Origin: Ciborinia camelliae
Lineage: Eukaryota; Ascomycota; Leotiomycetes; Helotiales; Sclerotiniaceae
Direction: 5' to 3'
NCBI GenBank assembly: GCA_025890175.1
Contig: JANPYM010000008.1
Location: 1,293,337 to 1,357,336 of the forward strand
Length of the DNA stretch: 64,000 nt
A program made the translations under genes and the position numbers. Shown piece by piece: positions 13,101-23,626 of the stretch. The notes under the pieces were generated by a model. That model had not been told where the DNA came from. It made no database searches and saw nothing but the letters and a program-made list of their open reading frames with translations. Position 1 is the first letter of the stretch; each line of letters opens with the position of its first letter.

Positions 13101-14440
13101 TGCTAAATATCACTATCTCGATCTGATTTTTCTTGCTGTCTTCATCATCATCATCATCATTATGACTACACTACCATCATTAGAATCCACAGAAATTGAA
13201 AAGCAGAGAACCATCAACAAACAACTTTCTCGTCTCAATCTCTTTTGCTCGTCCAATAATGCCATCATCACCTTCTATCTTCATAGCACATCTCCATTTC
13301 TACTTCCCATTCGTAGAGTTTGTAATTGTGTAAAAGTTTTGTGCTGTAATATTTTCTTCACTTGTAGAGTTTATATACATTCCGTTTGAATTTGTTAAGA
13401 ACATTAGATTGTTATGGTTGATGGAGAGGAGGGATATTCTCACGCCTCTTTTAATCAGCAGCTGTATATCAGAGAATTGAGTGAATGCTTTCTAAAAAAC
13501 CAGAAAAAAAGTATACAATTCGCTTATAAAACTCTATACCTCCTACCACCAACCAACCCGCCTTCAAAAAAAAAAAGAATACTCCAGCAACAAAACCAAC
13601 AACAAATCATCAAAATGGGATTCAAAAAATCCAACAACTTCGGGCAAGCCCTACTGTTTACAATCCTCAGTCGAACGTATCCGCCAGGGCTGTACTGTGG
13701 CAATATAATACAGTTAAGATTATACCACCTCAGCCGACCTTCCTCACCGAATTGTTGAGGAAGCGAATACCATATTCATAAATATATATCATAGTTCCTC
13801 ACCTACTAGGCCCCACATATTGTCCAAAAAGAATTAGTAAGATTAATCTGTCTTCTAGGACAAATCTCAACCTCTGCCTTCCCTACTCGTCCCGTCACTT
13901 CATTCCCTAGTATATATATCACCCTCAGCACGTGAATAGAGGGGCGAGACATTGATATACAGCGAGGATTGAAAGAATAAAAGAAGGAATGATGTGCCAT
14001 ATAATCTCAGTTGATTATCATATCATCTATATCTATGATACACTTACTCCATTCCTACCTAAAGCTAGGTAGGTAAGGAATTTTGAGCGCATCGCATCGA
14101 TGAATAAAGGATCTTGAAATCGACAATGAGTCGAAATAATCACAGTGCTTTTTGTAGTTTCAAAAAAAGCTTTTGGGAGAGAGAGAGAGAGAGAGAGTCA
14201 AATGACAAGAAAATTCCTCAACCTTGATTCACGACTCCAACCCCTCATTTCCACTTTCTTTAGTAAATACCTACTGTAGGTTACTTTTCTCTAGCATATT
14301 TTATTTTTTTTAGACTCAAATAACATATAAATTTTTTTTAGGACTGAAATAGCAACATATGCTATTTGAGGTCGAAATGGAAAGTTTATATGTTAGTTGG
14401 GGTATCAAAATTGAAAAACATGCTATTTCAGGTATTTGCC

Positions 14441-14466
14441 TATATATATATATATATATATATATA
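14441..14466. repeat. TA dinucleotide microsatellite
   Basis: An uninterrupted alternating TA run of about 13 units lies in intergenic DNA. It is a likely length-polymorphic marker. Confidence 0.9.
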
Positions 14467-17257
14467 ATGTTAACAATCATATCCTATTATATCATGAAAG
14501 CAAAAATCTCCTATCCTAGATATACTTTCATTCTCTCCAATTCCATCTACCACCTAATTCACCTCGGACCTTCAAATCCATATCTCCATCCTTTCCAATA
14601 CAACTCTCCAAACTAGATTCAGTGCCACCCAGATGACCTATTGTGTGGATCTATTTGGGAAGTATATTTCTCTCTGTTCGTTGTTGACTCACCATCTATG
14701 TCTCCTTTATAGAGTCAAGAAGAAATGTGAAAAGAGGAAAAGGAAGGGAGATATGATAGAATGGGTAATGGGGTGAATATCTAGCTTGAGTGGCACTCGA
14801 AGTGATAATCTTAATCTCCATTCCTGATGGAGATAGGACTTCATACTCACACCCAACCACCATCTATCAAAAATCACAAGCACCTTCCAATCCATTCCAT
14901 TCCAAGTATAAAAACCCTTCCAACTCCGAGTCACCAAAAGAATATTAAAAAAAAAGGGTCAAGTCACCTTGATGATCCATAGGTGAAAAAATTGGGTTTG
15001 GTTTGGAATTTTTGGCTGTACCTACCTATGTGTAGTTATATTGAAAAGAATGCTGTTATGATGACTATTGAAAATTGAAGTGGAGCTAGGTAAGTTGATT
15101 GGTTGCTATTCTCAAGAGCGAGGATGAATGATAAAGTGTTGAGATGATCGGGAGAGGGAATCATGGAAGGAGATGGTGATGGTACTGGTACTGGTAGTGA
15201 TAATACCTATTAAATGGTTTCTAATAATAATAACAACAGCAACAACCAGCTATCAATCTATCTCCTCTCCCTGCCCCAACTCCAAATATTGATATGCCAT
15301 TATACTATTATACTATCAACAATATTCATCCCACTCACCCTCCTCAACTTCAAAATCCACATCCGCAATTCCAAATAAGTCTAGAAAGTTCCGTTGATTT
15401 CTTTTCCCTTATATCCCTATTCATCCTCTCTTTACTAAAATACTGTATAGTCTGTCCGTTTATATACCCTTCAAGGAAGATCCAAGTCTCGAATCGAAGA
15501 AACAAGTATGCTCAACTCGACCTCCCTACCTTCATCTTTCTATCTCATTTCCCCTTTCTCAAAAAGAATATAAATATCCCCCCACCTCGCCTCACTTCAC
15601 CCCATCCCAAAATCACAAGGATATCCAAATGATTACTATTGCGAGATTTATTTTGCTGGTTTAGATCCAAGGGTAAGATAGGTACCTATGTATGTGAGTA
15701 GCGAATGGCGAAATATTGGATGTGAATAGATAGGCTATTCACAAATCTCTATAAACCGACATAGATCTATTTAAGCACGTAAATACCTAGGTAACCATAT
15801 GAAGAATTGGCTTCGACAGTAATACTTTATTTAGGTAGCAAGACACTATTTTCAAATTTCCATAGCGAAGAATCTATCTACCTACCTACCTACCAACCTA
15901 TTTTCCTTCAAAACAGACAATGAGACAACGAGACTATGTATAATAAAATAACGACACTCAAGGGCCCTCCATCTTTATCAAAAGAAATCTCACCGTCATA
16001 TACATTACTACCTACCTACAGCATCCATCCTCCTTCCACAAAATCTCAATCCGAGTTTAATCACAAACCCCAAGTTTCAAACCCCAAGTCCCGCCACGAT
16101 CCTTGATCGATGATTCTGTTGGTCATTTTGTATTATTGACTTTCTCATCTCCTCACTATCTGTCGAGTTTATATACTCGTATAATATTCCAGAAATAATA
16201 ATGAACCTGGGATTGGGACTTGAAGTAAGATAAGCAAACTTTTCCTTCCATATACCCTTTCCCACTCCTTTTTCTTCTACAAAGAGTGCCTACCTGCCCA
16301 CCTACCTAGGTATAAAAACTCCCATCAAATTCATCTCAAGAGCATCAGAGTATTATGTTGCTATTCCCAAAATTCAATACAGGTAATGGGAGGATTTCTT
16401 TGCTTGGGATATGGTGTTTGAGTAGGTGGATGCTGGAGATAGATATTGGATATTGGATATTGGATAAATGAATAAATACCTACCCGCCTAGGTAGCAGGC
16501 AAATAAATCCAGTGATGTGATATTAACCAGCAAAAACAACTTAATATCCATAACAATCAAACCACAGCAAGAAGGAAAAAAAACCATTCAATCTCCAACA
16601 AAAATCCCATGCCACCAATTAAAATAAAATGCAATACCAGAAAAATATATCTCCTCTCCTCTTTCCCATCCCAAAAAACCAGCATAACCAAGTTTTCTCA
16701 ACCTCATCTACATCTACATCTACCCCCTCTGGTTAGGCGTAGTTATTTCTCCTATTATTATTTAAAGTTCAATTTCCAATAGTTTGACTTTTTGTGTTGA
16801 TTTATACAGGGAGGTAGGTAGGTACCCATTGAATAAATAAAGGAAAGAAAGAGGGGAGAGGAAATAGAGGAAATATAGGGAAGTGAAGTGAATCAGTGAA
16901 AGAGACCTCAACAGAAAAGGAAAAATACATGAAGTATGTATGGTACCTACCTACAATAACAAAGCAACAAGTAGATTGATGAGAAAGTAATAAGTGCATC
17001 GTTGGTATCTTACTATCATATTATTAATCCACAGGAAATATATTGGGGGGCGTTTTATATAGATATGTAGATACTTATTATCATATCAACATTGACCAAT
17101 CGGCAATCCAAGTAAGCAAGTTATGAAAAAAGCAAGATGAGAAAGACAAGGAAGGAACGGGAAAATCCAAAAAGTAGAATAATTATTGGGTATAGTTCAA
17201 CTCTACTTGTAAAACAACAAACAGTTTCTACTCTATCAAGTAGTGTAGGTATCGTGT

Positions 17258-17280
17258 CCAATCCAATCCAATCCAATCCA
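17258..17280. repeat. AATCC pentanucleotide tandem repeat
   Basis: Four to five CCAAT-containing units (CAATC/CCAAT period 5) lie just downstream of the hexose transporter stop codon. Confidence 0.85.
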
Positions 17281-17387
17281 ACTCTCATCTCCGTGTCCAC
17301 CCACATGATCATTAATTCCCACCTCCCGATCCAAAATTATGCTGGCGCCATGAATGGAAGCTCATACCAGATTTTGAATACGTGGAC

Positions 17388-19671
17388 TTAAACAACCTCC
17401 TTCTGAACCTCGGTCGGCGCAACTCCATCACTCACATTCCCCTTCTCCCCGACCACCTCGTGATGGACCTTCTCTTCACCCGCGAGACCCATCTCGGCCG
17501 CAAACGTACTATGCGGCACCCACTTTGCACTAGTTCGCGGCGTCGTTTCCTCCAACATTCTATCCACCTGTTCCAAACTCAAGCCCTTGGTCTCGGGCAC
17601 GAAAAAGTACGCGAACAGCAAGCTCAACACGCAGAGCGAGCCCCACATGAAGAAAACCTTGGCCCCGAGATTCGCGTCACCTTTCTGCGTGCCGACGAGA
17701 TAGGGGGTGATGACTCCGATGATGCAGTTCCAGAACCAGTTGGATGCGGTGGAGAGACCTACACCACGGGAACGGATGGGGAGAGGGAAGATTTCTCCGA
17801 CGACGACCCAGGCGGCGGGGCCCCAGGTGGTGGCGAAGGCGGCGATGTTGAGACAGATGACTAGTTTGGAGAGTTAGGATCAATGCATGATAGATATTGT
17901 TGAAGGATTGAATAGGGGAGTCTTACAGGCAATCATAGCCGAGACAGCCGAGTTGTTATGCTTGTCTTCTTGCCCTGCGGTGACACCGATGATACCAACG
18001 ATAAATTGGAAGGTAACCATGCAGGAAGCACCGACGAGAAGAATGGTACGACGACCGAAGCGTTCAACAGTCCAGAATGCGAGAGGGGTTGTCAACATGT
18101 TGACCAAAGATGTAACGAGAGAGATTAAGAAGGGGTTCTTGATCGTTCCGAGAGATTTGAAGAAGACATTTCCGAAGTAAAAGATGAAATTCTGTGGATT
18201 GGAAATTAGTACCGGGTTACCGTGAGAATATTCAAATGGGTGGGATAGTATGACATGGAGAAGTGAAAGTGGAAAGAAAATATCACATACAATACCCGTG
18301 AATTGTTGCATGCACTGGAGCATAATACCGAGGAAAGTTCTTCGAACGTTACTGGAAGCATCGAACATAGATCCTGCGTGTGCGTAAGTACAAGATTAAA
18401 ATTTCGGATGGTCCGAAGTCACAAACCTTTGAAACAATTAGTCCATTGAGAAATGTATGATGTCTGTGGTACAACGGAGAGTTCGTATTCATTATTTGCA
18501 ATAATCTCCGCAAGTTCATCCTATTTTCAAGTTAGGATGAGATCATAGCACAATCTCGATCGTACTTACTTGAATAAACTCAGACTCGATTGGTTGACCA
18601 CGAACGTCGGATAAAGCTTTGGCAGCATCTTCAAGACGCCCTTTCTTGACATAGTAACGGGGCGATTCGGGGAGAATAAACAATCCACCCCCCAATATGA
18701 TAGCCCACAAGAACTGGACTGCAATGGGAATTCGGTACGAGCCAGTGTCATTCCGATCCTGTGTAGCGTACACAACGCAATTGGCCAGTAAGATTCCGAT
18801 GGTAATACAGAATTGATATCCTGAGACAAGGGCACCTCGGACTTTTTTCGGGGCAATTTCTGACATGTACAAGATGACTGTGATTGATGACCGGTTAGAC
18901 AAGTTGAGGCTGAGAGCTGATACTCAATAAGACTTACTGATAGCAGAAATAAACCCAACACCAAGACCAGCAATTAGACGACCTGCAACCATAAGACCAA
19001 GACCGGTGGAGGCGGTTTCCATGATACATCCGACACAGAAGACTGCACAGCCAGTGATGATAGTCAAACGGCGTCCAATTGAATCGGCCACATCACCAGC
19101 GATAAGAGCTCCAAAGAAAGTACCACAGGAAAGGATAGAAGTTGTCAAAGATTGATTGCTAGCAGAGATGGCGAATGAATCCAAAGTTGTTTTGGGGGCA
19201 TCTGCAGCGGGCTTTGGTAATCCTGTATATTGAGTGATGAAATAAGGCATCGCCAAGACACTTCAAATCATTAATAAATGAGTATAAGATATGAAGGTAT
19301 CCAAGACATACCCAGACATCCAACCTGTATCATATCCAAAGAAAATACCACCAAATGCTGCAAAAGCACACCTAGCCGAATATCAGCCATTATTCTTGAG
19401 GTCGAAAGATTTGTAGTCGGTACAAGGAACTTACATTAAGTATGCCTTGGCAGTTACTGGCGCCTCGATCTGAAAATTCAGTGATTAGCATTGTTATGTA
19501 GGAAGATGTGACAAATGGAGATATAATAGTTTCAATCATCAATGATGTATTGCCATTGATAGAATTCTCGAATATACTTGACGAATATCCAAAACAGCAA
19601 GAACAGCTAAAGGGAGGATTACTTACACGAGACGTATCGGTCGTGCCGTGGACAACAGCTCCTCCAGGCAT
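17388..19671 (-). CDS. MFS hexose transporter (sugar porter family)
   Basis: At least eight exons are visible. Exon 1 (19671-19627) encodes only 15 residues, and intron positions split the transmembrane core repeatedly. The protein has the full sugar-porter signature set: FGYDTGWMSG in TM1, VADSIGRRLTI (loop 2-3 G-R-[RK]), ALVSGYQF near TM5, PESPRYY after TM6, QQFTGINFIFYFG in TM7, ERFGRRTILL (loop 8-9), and VPETKGLSLEQVDRM after TM12. This predicts a 12-helix plasma-membrane permease for hexoses, probably H+-coupled. The cytosolic C-terminal tail (about 60 residues) is hydrophilic. FGYDTGWMSG and QQFTGINF resemble fungal high-affinity glucose or monosaccharide transporters, but substrate and affinity cannot be told from sequence alone. 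The upstream spacer of 2.2 kb before the foldback element is ample for glucose-responsive control. Confidence 0.92.
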
Positions 19672-21866
19672 GATGAAGACTATTGCTGTTCAATTGATAT
19701 TAAAAGTTGATATTCTCTGCCTGTATGAGTAATGAAGATGCAGGCTTGATAAGATCAACAGAGATCAAGAGAACTGATTGCCAAAGCGCCCTGGGGTTTC
19801 TCTAGACTTTATCTTATGCACACAACAACGCAAGCTTGTTCACTGCTGAAGTTAGTAATTTCAACCGGCCCTTCTCTGGCCAGTCAACATGCATAAAATG
19901 AATCAGAAAATCCCTCGAGCGATCAACAAAAGGAACCACGAAAGAGCTACCCCTGCGAGGCTGCGACCAATTTTCCGAGGATAATGTGCACGCGCTCTGT
20001 ACTCCGTATATTTCCCAGGAAATCTTTGGCCATCAGCCTATCCCTGATACACGGATGCCAAGTAACCGGGGATATACATGATGGTTGCAGACCAACTCCT
20101 ACAATCTCATTTGTGTTAAACCGTTTTAAGGAATTCGGGGACTCCAACCAAACATTACCCTAGAAGGAGGAGGTGTGTTGCCCTCGTGGGGAAGATCGAC
20201 TAGTTGGGGTTGAGACATGCGGGGGACATGGGGTGAAGTGGTGTCAAATAACTTGAAATAAGCTATACAGCATGCCAGGGTAGCTTTAATCCCTTTGTAA
20301 AACGAGCAAGTCGGACCGAATTGTAGGACGAATTCTGAAGAAGTAAGGGTTTTAATAGGTATAAAAGAGTGTAAAGAAAGCTTGAGATACTAGTGAAAGA
20401 CTAGCAAAAGCAAGGGGTTTAATAAGCATGAAGGAGTACCAGATTAGACTTTAGATGTAGGAAAAGTAAGCTTTCCCATTCATTCATCCGGGACATCTAT
20501 CAGTCAAGACTCTTGACTCTTGACTCTTGACTCAATAGCTCGTTATCAAATTAATGGAACTCTATCCTCCAATTATTCCCAATTTACCGCCAATTTACCA
20601 TCAATACTCGTTAATTTATCATGCATATTTGTATCCGTAATCAGTAGCCGAGAAGGCCAAGAAACTCATGCCCGTCTATTGTCCAGTTCAGTGAGCACTT
20701 GCGGAGGTGGGCTGGAAGAAGGCTGTAAGTCTGCAAGCCTCTGTCTGAATGCTTCATTTTTGAGCATTTGTCATTTTTGCTGGTGGTAAATTTACCGCAT
20801 ACTCGTCCTATTATTATAATTGATTAACATTTTTCTTCTTCTTCCAGTTTTAGTTGAACATCTTACGAGCATCTTAAGCCCATACCCTCATTCCTGAAGC
20901 ACACGTACGGCGAGGTAATATGAGTGGCCAATACCCGCGACAAAATATTGTACAACCCGTCAGCCGTCCCCTCGCCCCTGGTTCTCTTTGTTGTAAATTG
21001 TAAAAAAATTTCCTTTTGCGCCTTCGGAAATATTTGCATAACTTGTCACTTGATCATTTAGGCTCCAACAAATATTACAACCCCCTCAAATTGACACGAG
21101 ATCCTGATATCCAGATTCCAGACTTATCAAAAAAGTGTTTTTGAACAAGATATACTCGGTACAGCACCCACAAACAAACGTCTTCAAGTTGATCCGAACC
21201 AGGCCAGCCAGTATGCTTCAAACATCTTACCCCCTGTACTCGCATCACATTACGGATAAAATCAAAATAGCATACAGCATACAGCCAGCATACGCCTTAA
21301 ATCACAAAAGCACAACTGCTGTGCATGTATCTCCTCCTCTCCTCTCACCATTTCTTCCCCATTTTCCATTGGCCACCCGCAATCCCCAACAATGCCAGCA
21401 AAATCAATTGCAGTAAGCGTCCGTTGTGGCTTTTTTAAACCGTGACAACTCGCTTGAGAATGGACAACAGTGCCAGGATTACATCCTCCTCACCTCATGC
21501 GTCACCAAAGTACATTTTCGTACAATGCGAAATGTAACGCAACATGAACACCGGCTTCAGAAGGATTATGGTACAACTCAATGTATAGTATTGTTGCACC
21601 TCAGTCTGAACAATATCGTTCGATGATGTATATACAAACAAACAAATAAATTAACAAAGAAAACATGAGGCTGGAAGACTTTTCATCGTCCCTTTTGTTA
21701 TTGTCAATGTAAAGGAAAGTAATAAATGCCGATCAAATCCGACCATGTGAGTGTGAGAGAGTGTAAGTGTGGAGAAGAGGAGAAATGGAGAAATGGAGAA
21801 ATCACGATTGCGGAGATTAGCGCCAATTGAAAGTTGGGGTTTACTAGGGACCTAGTCCGTCTTGAC
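19672..21866. promoter_or_regulatory. Upstream region of the hexose transporter
   Basis: About 2.2 kb without a credible gene; frames of up to 93 codons (for example at 21135) lack any family features. Three direct TTGACTC units sit at about 20509-20533. CT- and CCCC-containing stretches that could bind carbon regulators are present, but none is diagnostic. Confidence 0.45.
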
Positions 21867-21974
21867 TACCTTAGCGGAGGTACTAGAGGTTTAGAAACAG
21901 TGATTTCATTGTGATCAGGTTCAGAAACTATATCTCAGTTGGTGAAGTATTCGCATTATATATAAAAATAAAAC

Positions 21975-22127
21975 GTTTTTGAAAATAAAGTGTTTTTGAA
22001 AATAAAGCGTTTTTGAAAATAAAGCGTTTTTGAAAATAAAGCGTTTTTGAAAATAAAGCGTTTTTGAAAATAAAGCGTTTTTGAAAATAAAGCGTTTTTG
22101 AAAATAAAACGTTTTTGAAAATAAAAA
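21975..22127 (+). repeat. 17-bp tandem repeat, nine units
   Basis: The unit GTTTTTGAAAATAAAGC begins at 21975 and recurs exactly every 17 bases until 22111, nine times. Only the last two bases of some units vary (GT, GC, AC). It lies inside the foldback element. Confidence 0.95.
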
Positions 22128-22334
22128 CTGTTTTTAAATATTTCTGATTTAAAAAAAAATAAAAAGAAATATTAATTAATTAAGATATTTCATATTTTAT
22201 ATTTCAAATTTCAATTAATTTTTTTTCAATTTTGAAATTCAAATCAAACATATTAACCGTTACACTATAAAAAATATGTTTTGTTTGTTTTGATTAATTG
22301 AAAATAAATAAAATTATATAGTTAAAATATTTTC

Positions 22335-22511
22335 AAAAACGATTTATTTTCAAAAACGGTGTTTTGATTCAAAAACGGTGTTTCGGCTTAAATACGGCTT
22401 TTTTATTAAAATATCATTTTTATAAAAACGATTTATTTTCAAAAACGGTGTTTTGATTCAAAAACGGTGTTTCGGTTTAAATACGGCTTTTTCATTAAAA
22501 TATCATTTTTT
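22335..22511 (+). repeat. 89-bp direct duplication
   Basis: Two adjacent copies start at 22335 and 22424 and differ at only a few positions (for example CGGCTTAAA against CGGTTTAAA). Each copy contains TTTATTTTCAAAAACG, the reverse complement of the left-hand 17-bp unit core, and the word CAAAAACGGTGTTT twice. Confidence 0.9.
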
Positions 22512-22676
22512 ATTAAATATAATATTTAAAAAAACATTATAATATATTTATAAATTATTTATTTTTATATATATTATTTATTTTCGAAATCACAATTTAT
22601 AATTTTCAAATACAGCTTTTTATAATAGATATAGTATATTAACGGTTTCTTAACACCTGGTACCTCCGCTAAGGTA

Positions 22677-23626
22677 CCTACACCTCAGTAGCCTTTCGAT
22701 CGACTTCGACCCTTTCAGCACATTGTAGGTAACCATATCATTGGGAATATTTCAACCTCGGGAAAAGAAAAGATGACTTCCGACTTCGTAAGATGTGCGT
22801 GATGTGATGATCATGATTGACGGGTGATTCAACTTCCACCTGACTTTAGTGTTCGTACACTTCTTCTCTTTTCGAGGAAGGCGGACTTGGAGAAGTAAGT
22901 ATCAAGTATCGAAGTATGAAGCATCAAGCTCAATTCTGCCCAGCACTACTAATCAAACCTGCTCATCCTCGTGTATCACGACTTTTCACCATTCACTCTT
23001 GGTCACTCACTACAAACAGTTTTCTCATTTTTTAAAATATTGCTTGTAGCGATTTCAACGTCTATATAAACTAGAGAGCTCTATCGTGGTCTTACGAAGC
23101 AAAGAGTAGTAGCCATCTTCTACCCCTCGCGACCTCTGTACATGTTCTCGTGTCGTGTCGGGTCGTTGATCAATTTAAGTACGGTAAGTTGCTTGGTTTG
23201 CTCTTACAAAACGCCGGTGCAATTTGCACAATGATTTCCCCCGTCTCCCATGCAATGAGGTTTTCAACTCCATCCACCATGAAACCTCCCATAATCCACC
23301 CAACAGTACGCCAATTCATGCCGTAATTTGAGCCATGTAAATATGATAATCCCCCAATAATCTAAACGCCAATGCAACGGTTCTTCAAGATATTACTTCT
23401 TCTCAACGTGAGGTTAAGCAAACACTTACATTTGTCAATGAAAGCGCGTCAGACCCTTCTTTACGACTTCTCATTTCAATTGTCTGTTTCTAACTTTTCC
23501 TTCCTGACTTTGTTATACATAGATGACACTGCTTGCGTAGATTGTCCGGGATTGGGCCAGTAAGACATTACATATTCCCTGAAGAACGTTAGTAAATGCA
23601 CTCTTGAAATTGGAAAGGAGAAAAAA
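22677..23626. other. Spacer between foldback element and CHD1 3' end
   Basis: About 950 bases hold no supported gene. Short frames at 22849 and 23372 show no family features. A GTGTCGTGTCGGGTCG-like run lies near 23150-23166. Confidence 0.45.

Larger units (their letters stand above)
9275..17387. other. 8.1-kb gene-poor region, no convincing gene
   Basis: I find no ORF with a recognisable domain, a signal peptide or a coherent splice chain on either strand; the longest frames are about 90-124 codons and low in complexity. The DNA is AT-rich and carries many short repeats: a TCTTG pentamer run at 10121-10149, a TCA run at about 13144-13160, GA at about 14177-14198, TA at about 14441-14466, ATATTGGAT nonamers at about 16442-16465 and AATCC pentamers at about 17258-17280. 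TAGG/CCTA words are scattered throughout. A 47-codon frame at 13615-13758, with a favourable start context, is the only small-gene candidate. The region could hold long upstream regulatory DNA or non-coding RNA. Confidence 0.6.
21867..22676. mobile_element. AT-rich foldback/MITE-like element with TIRs and TA duplication
   Basis: The outermost inverted repeats are CCTTAGCGGAGGTAC at 21869-21883 and its exact reverse complement ending at 22674. The match continues imperfectly to about 32 bp (both sides then have a TTAGAAAC/TTAAGAAAC stretch). A TA dinucleotide flanks both ends (21867-21868 and 22675-22676), the target-site duplication expected for Tc1/mariner/pogo-type elements. The 806-bp interior is extremely AT-rich with no transposase frame, so it is a non-autonomous element. 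It has an asymmetric interior: a nine-unit 17-bp array on the left and an 89-bp duplication on the right. The right half contains the reverse complement of the left repeat core, so the whole can fold back. C-to-T decay (RIP) may have raised the AT content. The family is not identified. Confidence 0.7.

Noticed and set aside
13414..13614. Upstream part of the 114-codon frame at 13414
   Set aside because: Contains the CA-rich, A-run leader; low-complexity translation with no sign of coding. Only the later ATG is kept as a weak candidate.
17382..17864. 160-codon plus-strand frame
   Set aside because: Shadow of the hexose transporter C-terminal exon, whose conserved motifs are on the minus strand.
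20509..21640. Short frames (66-93 codons) upstream of the hexose transporter
   Set aside because: No domain, signal peptide or splice continuity; codon content is like the surrounding spacer.
21975..22127. CRISPR-like regular array
   Set aside because: Units are directly adjacent with no spacers, in a eukaryotic genome; it is a plain tandem repeat inside a foldback element.
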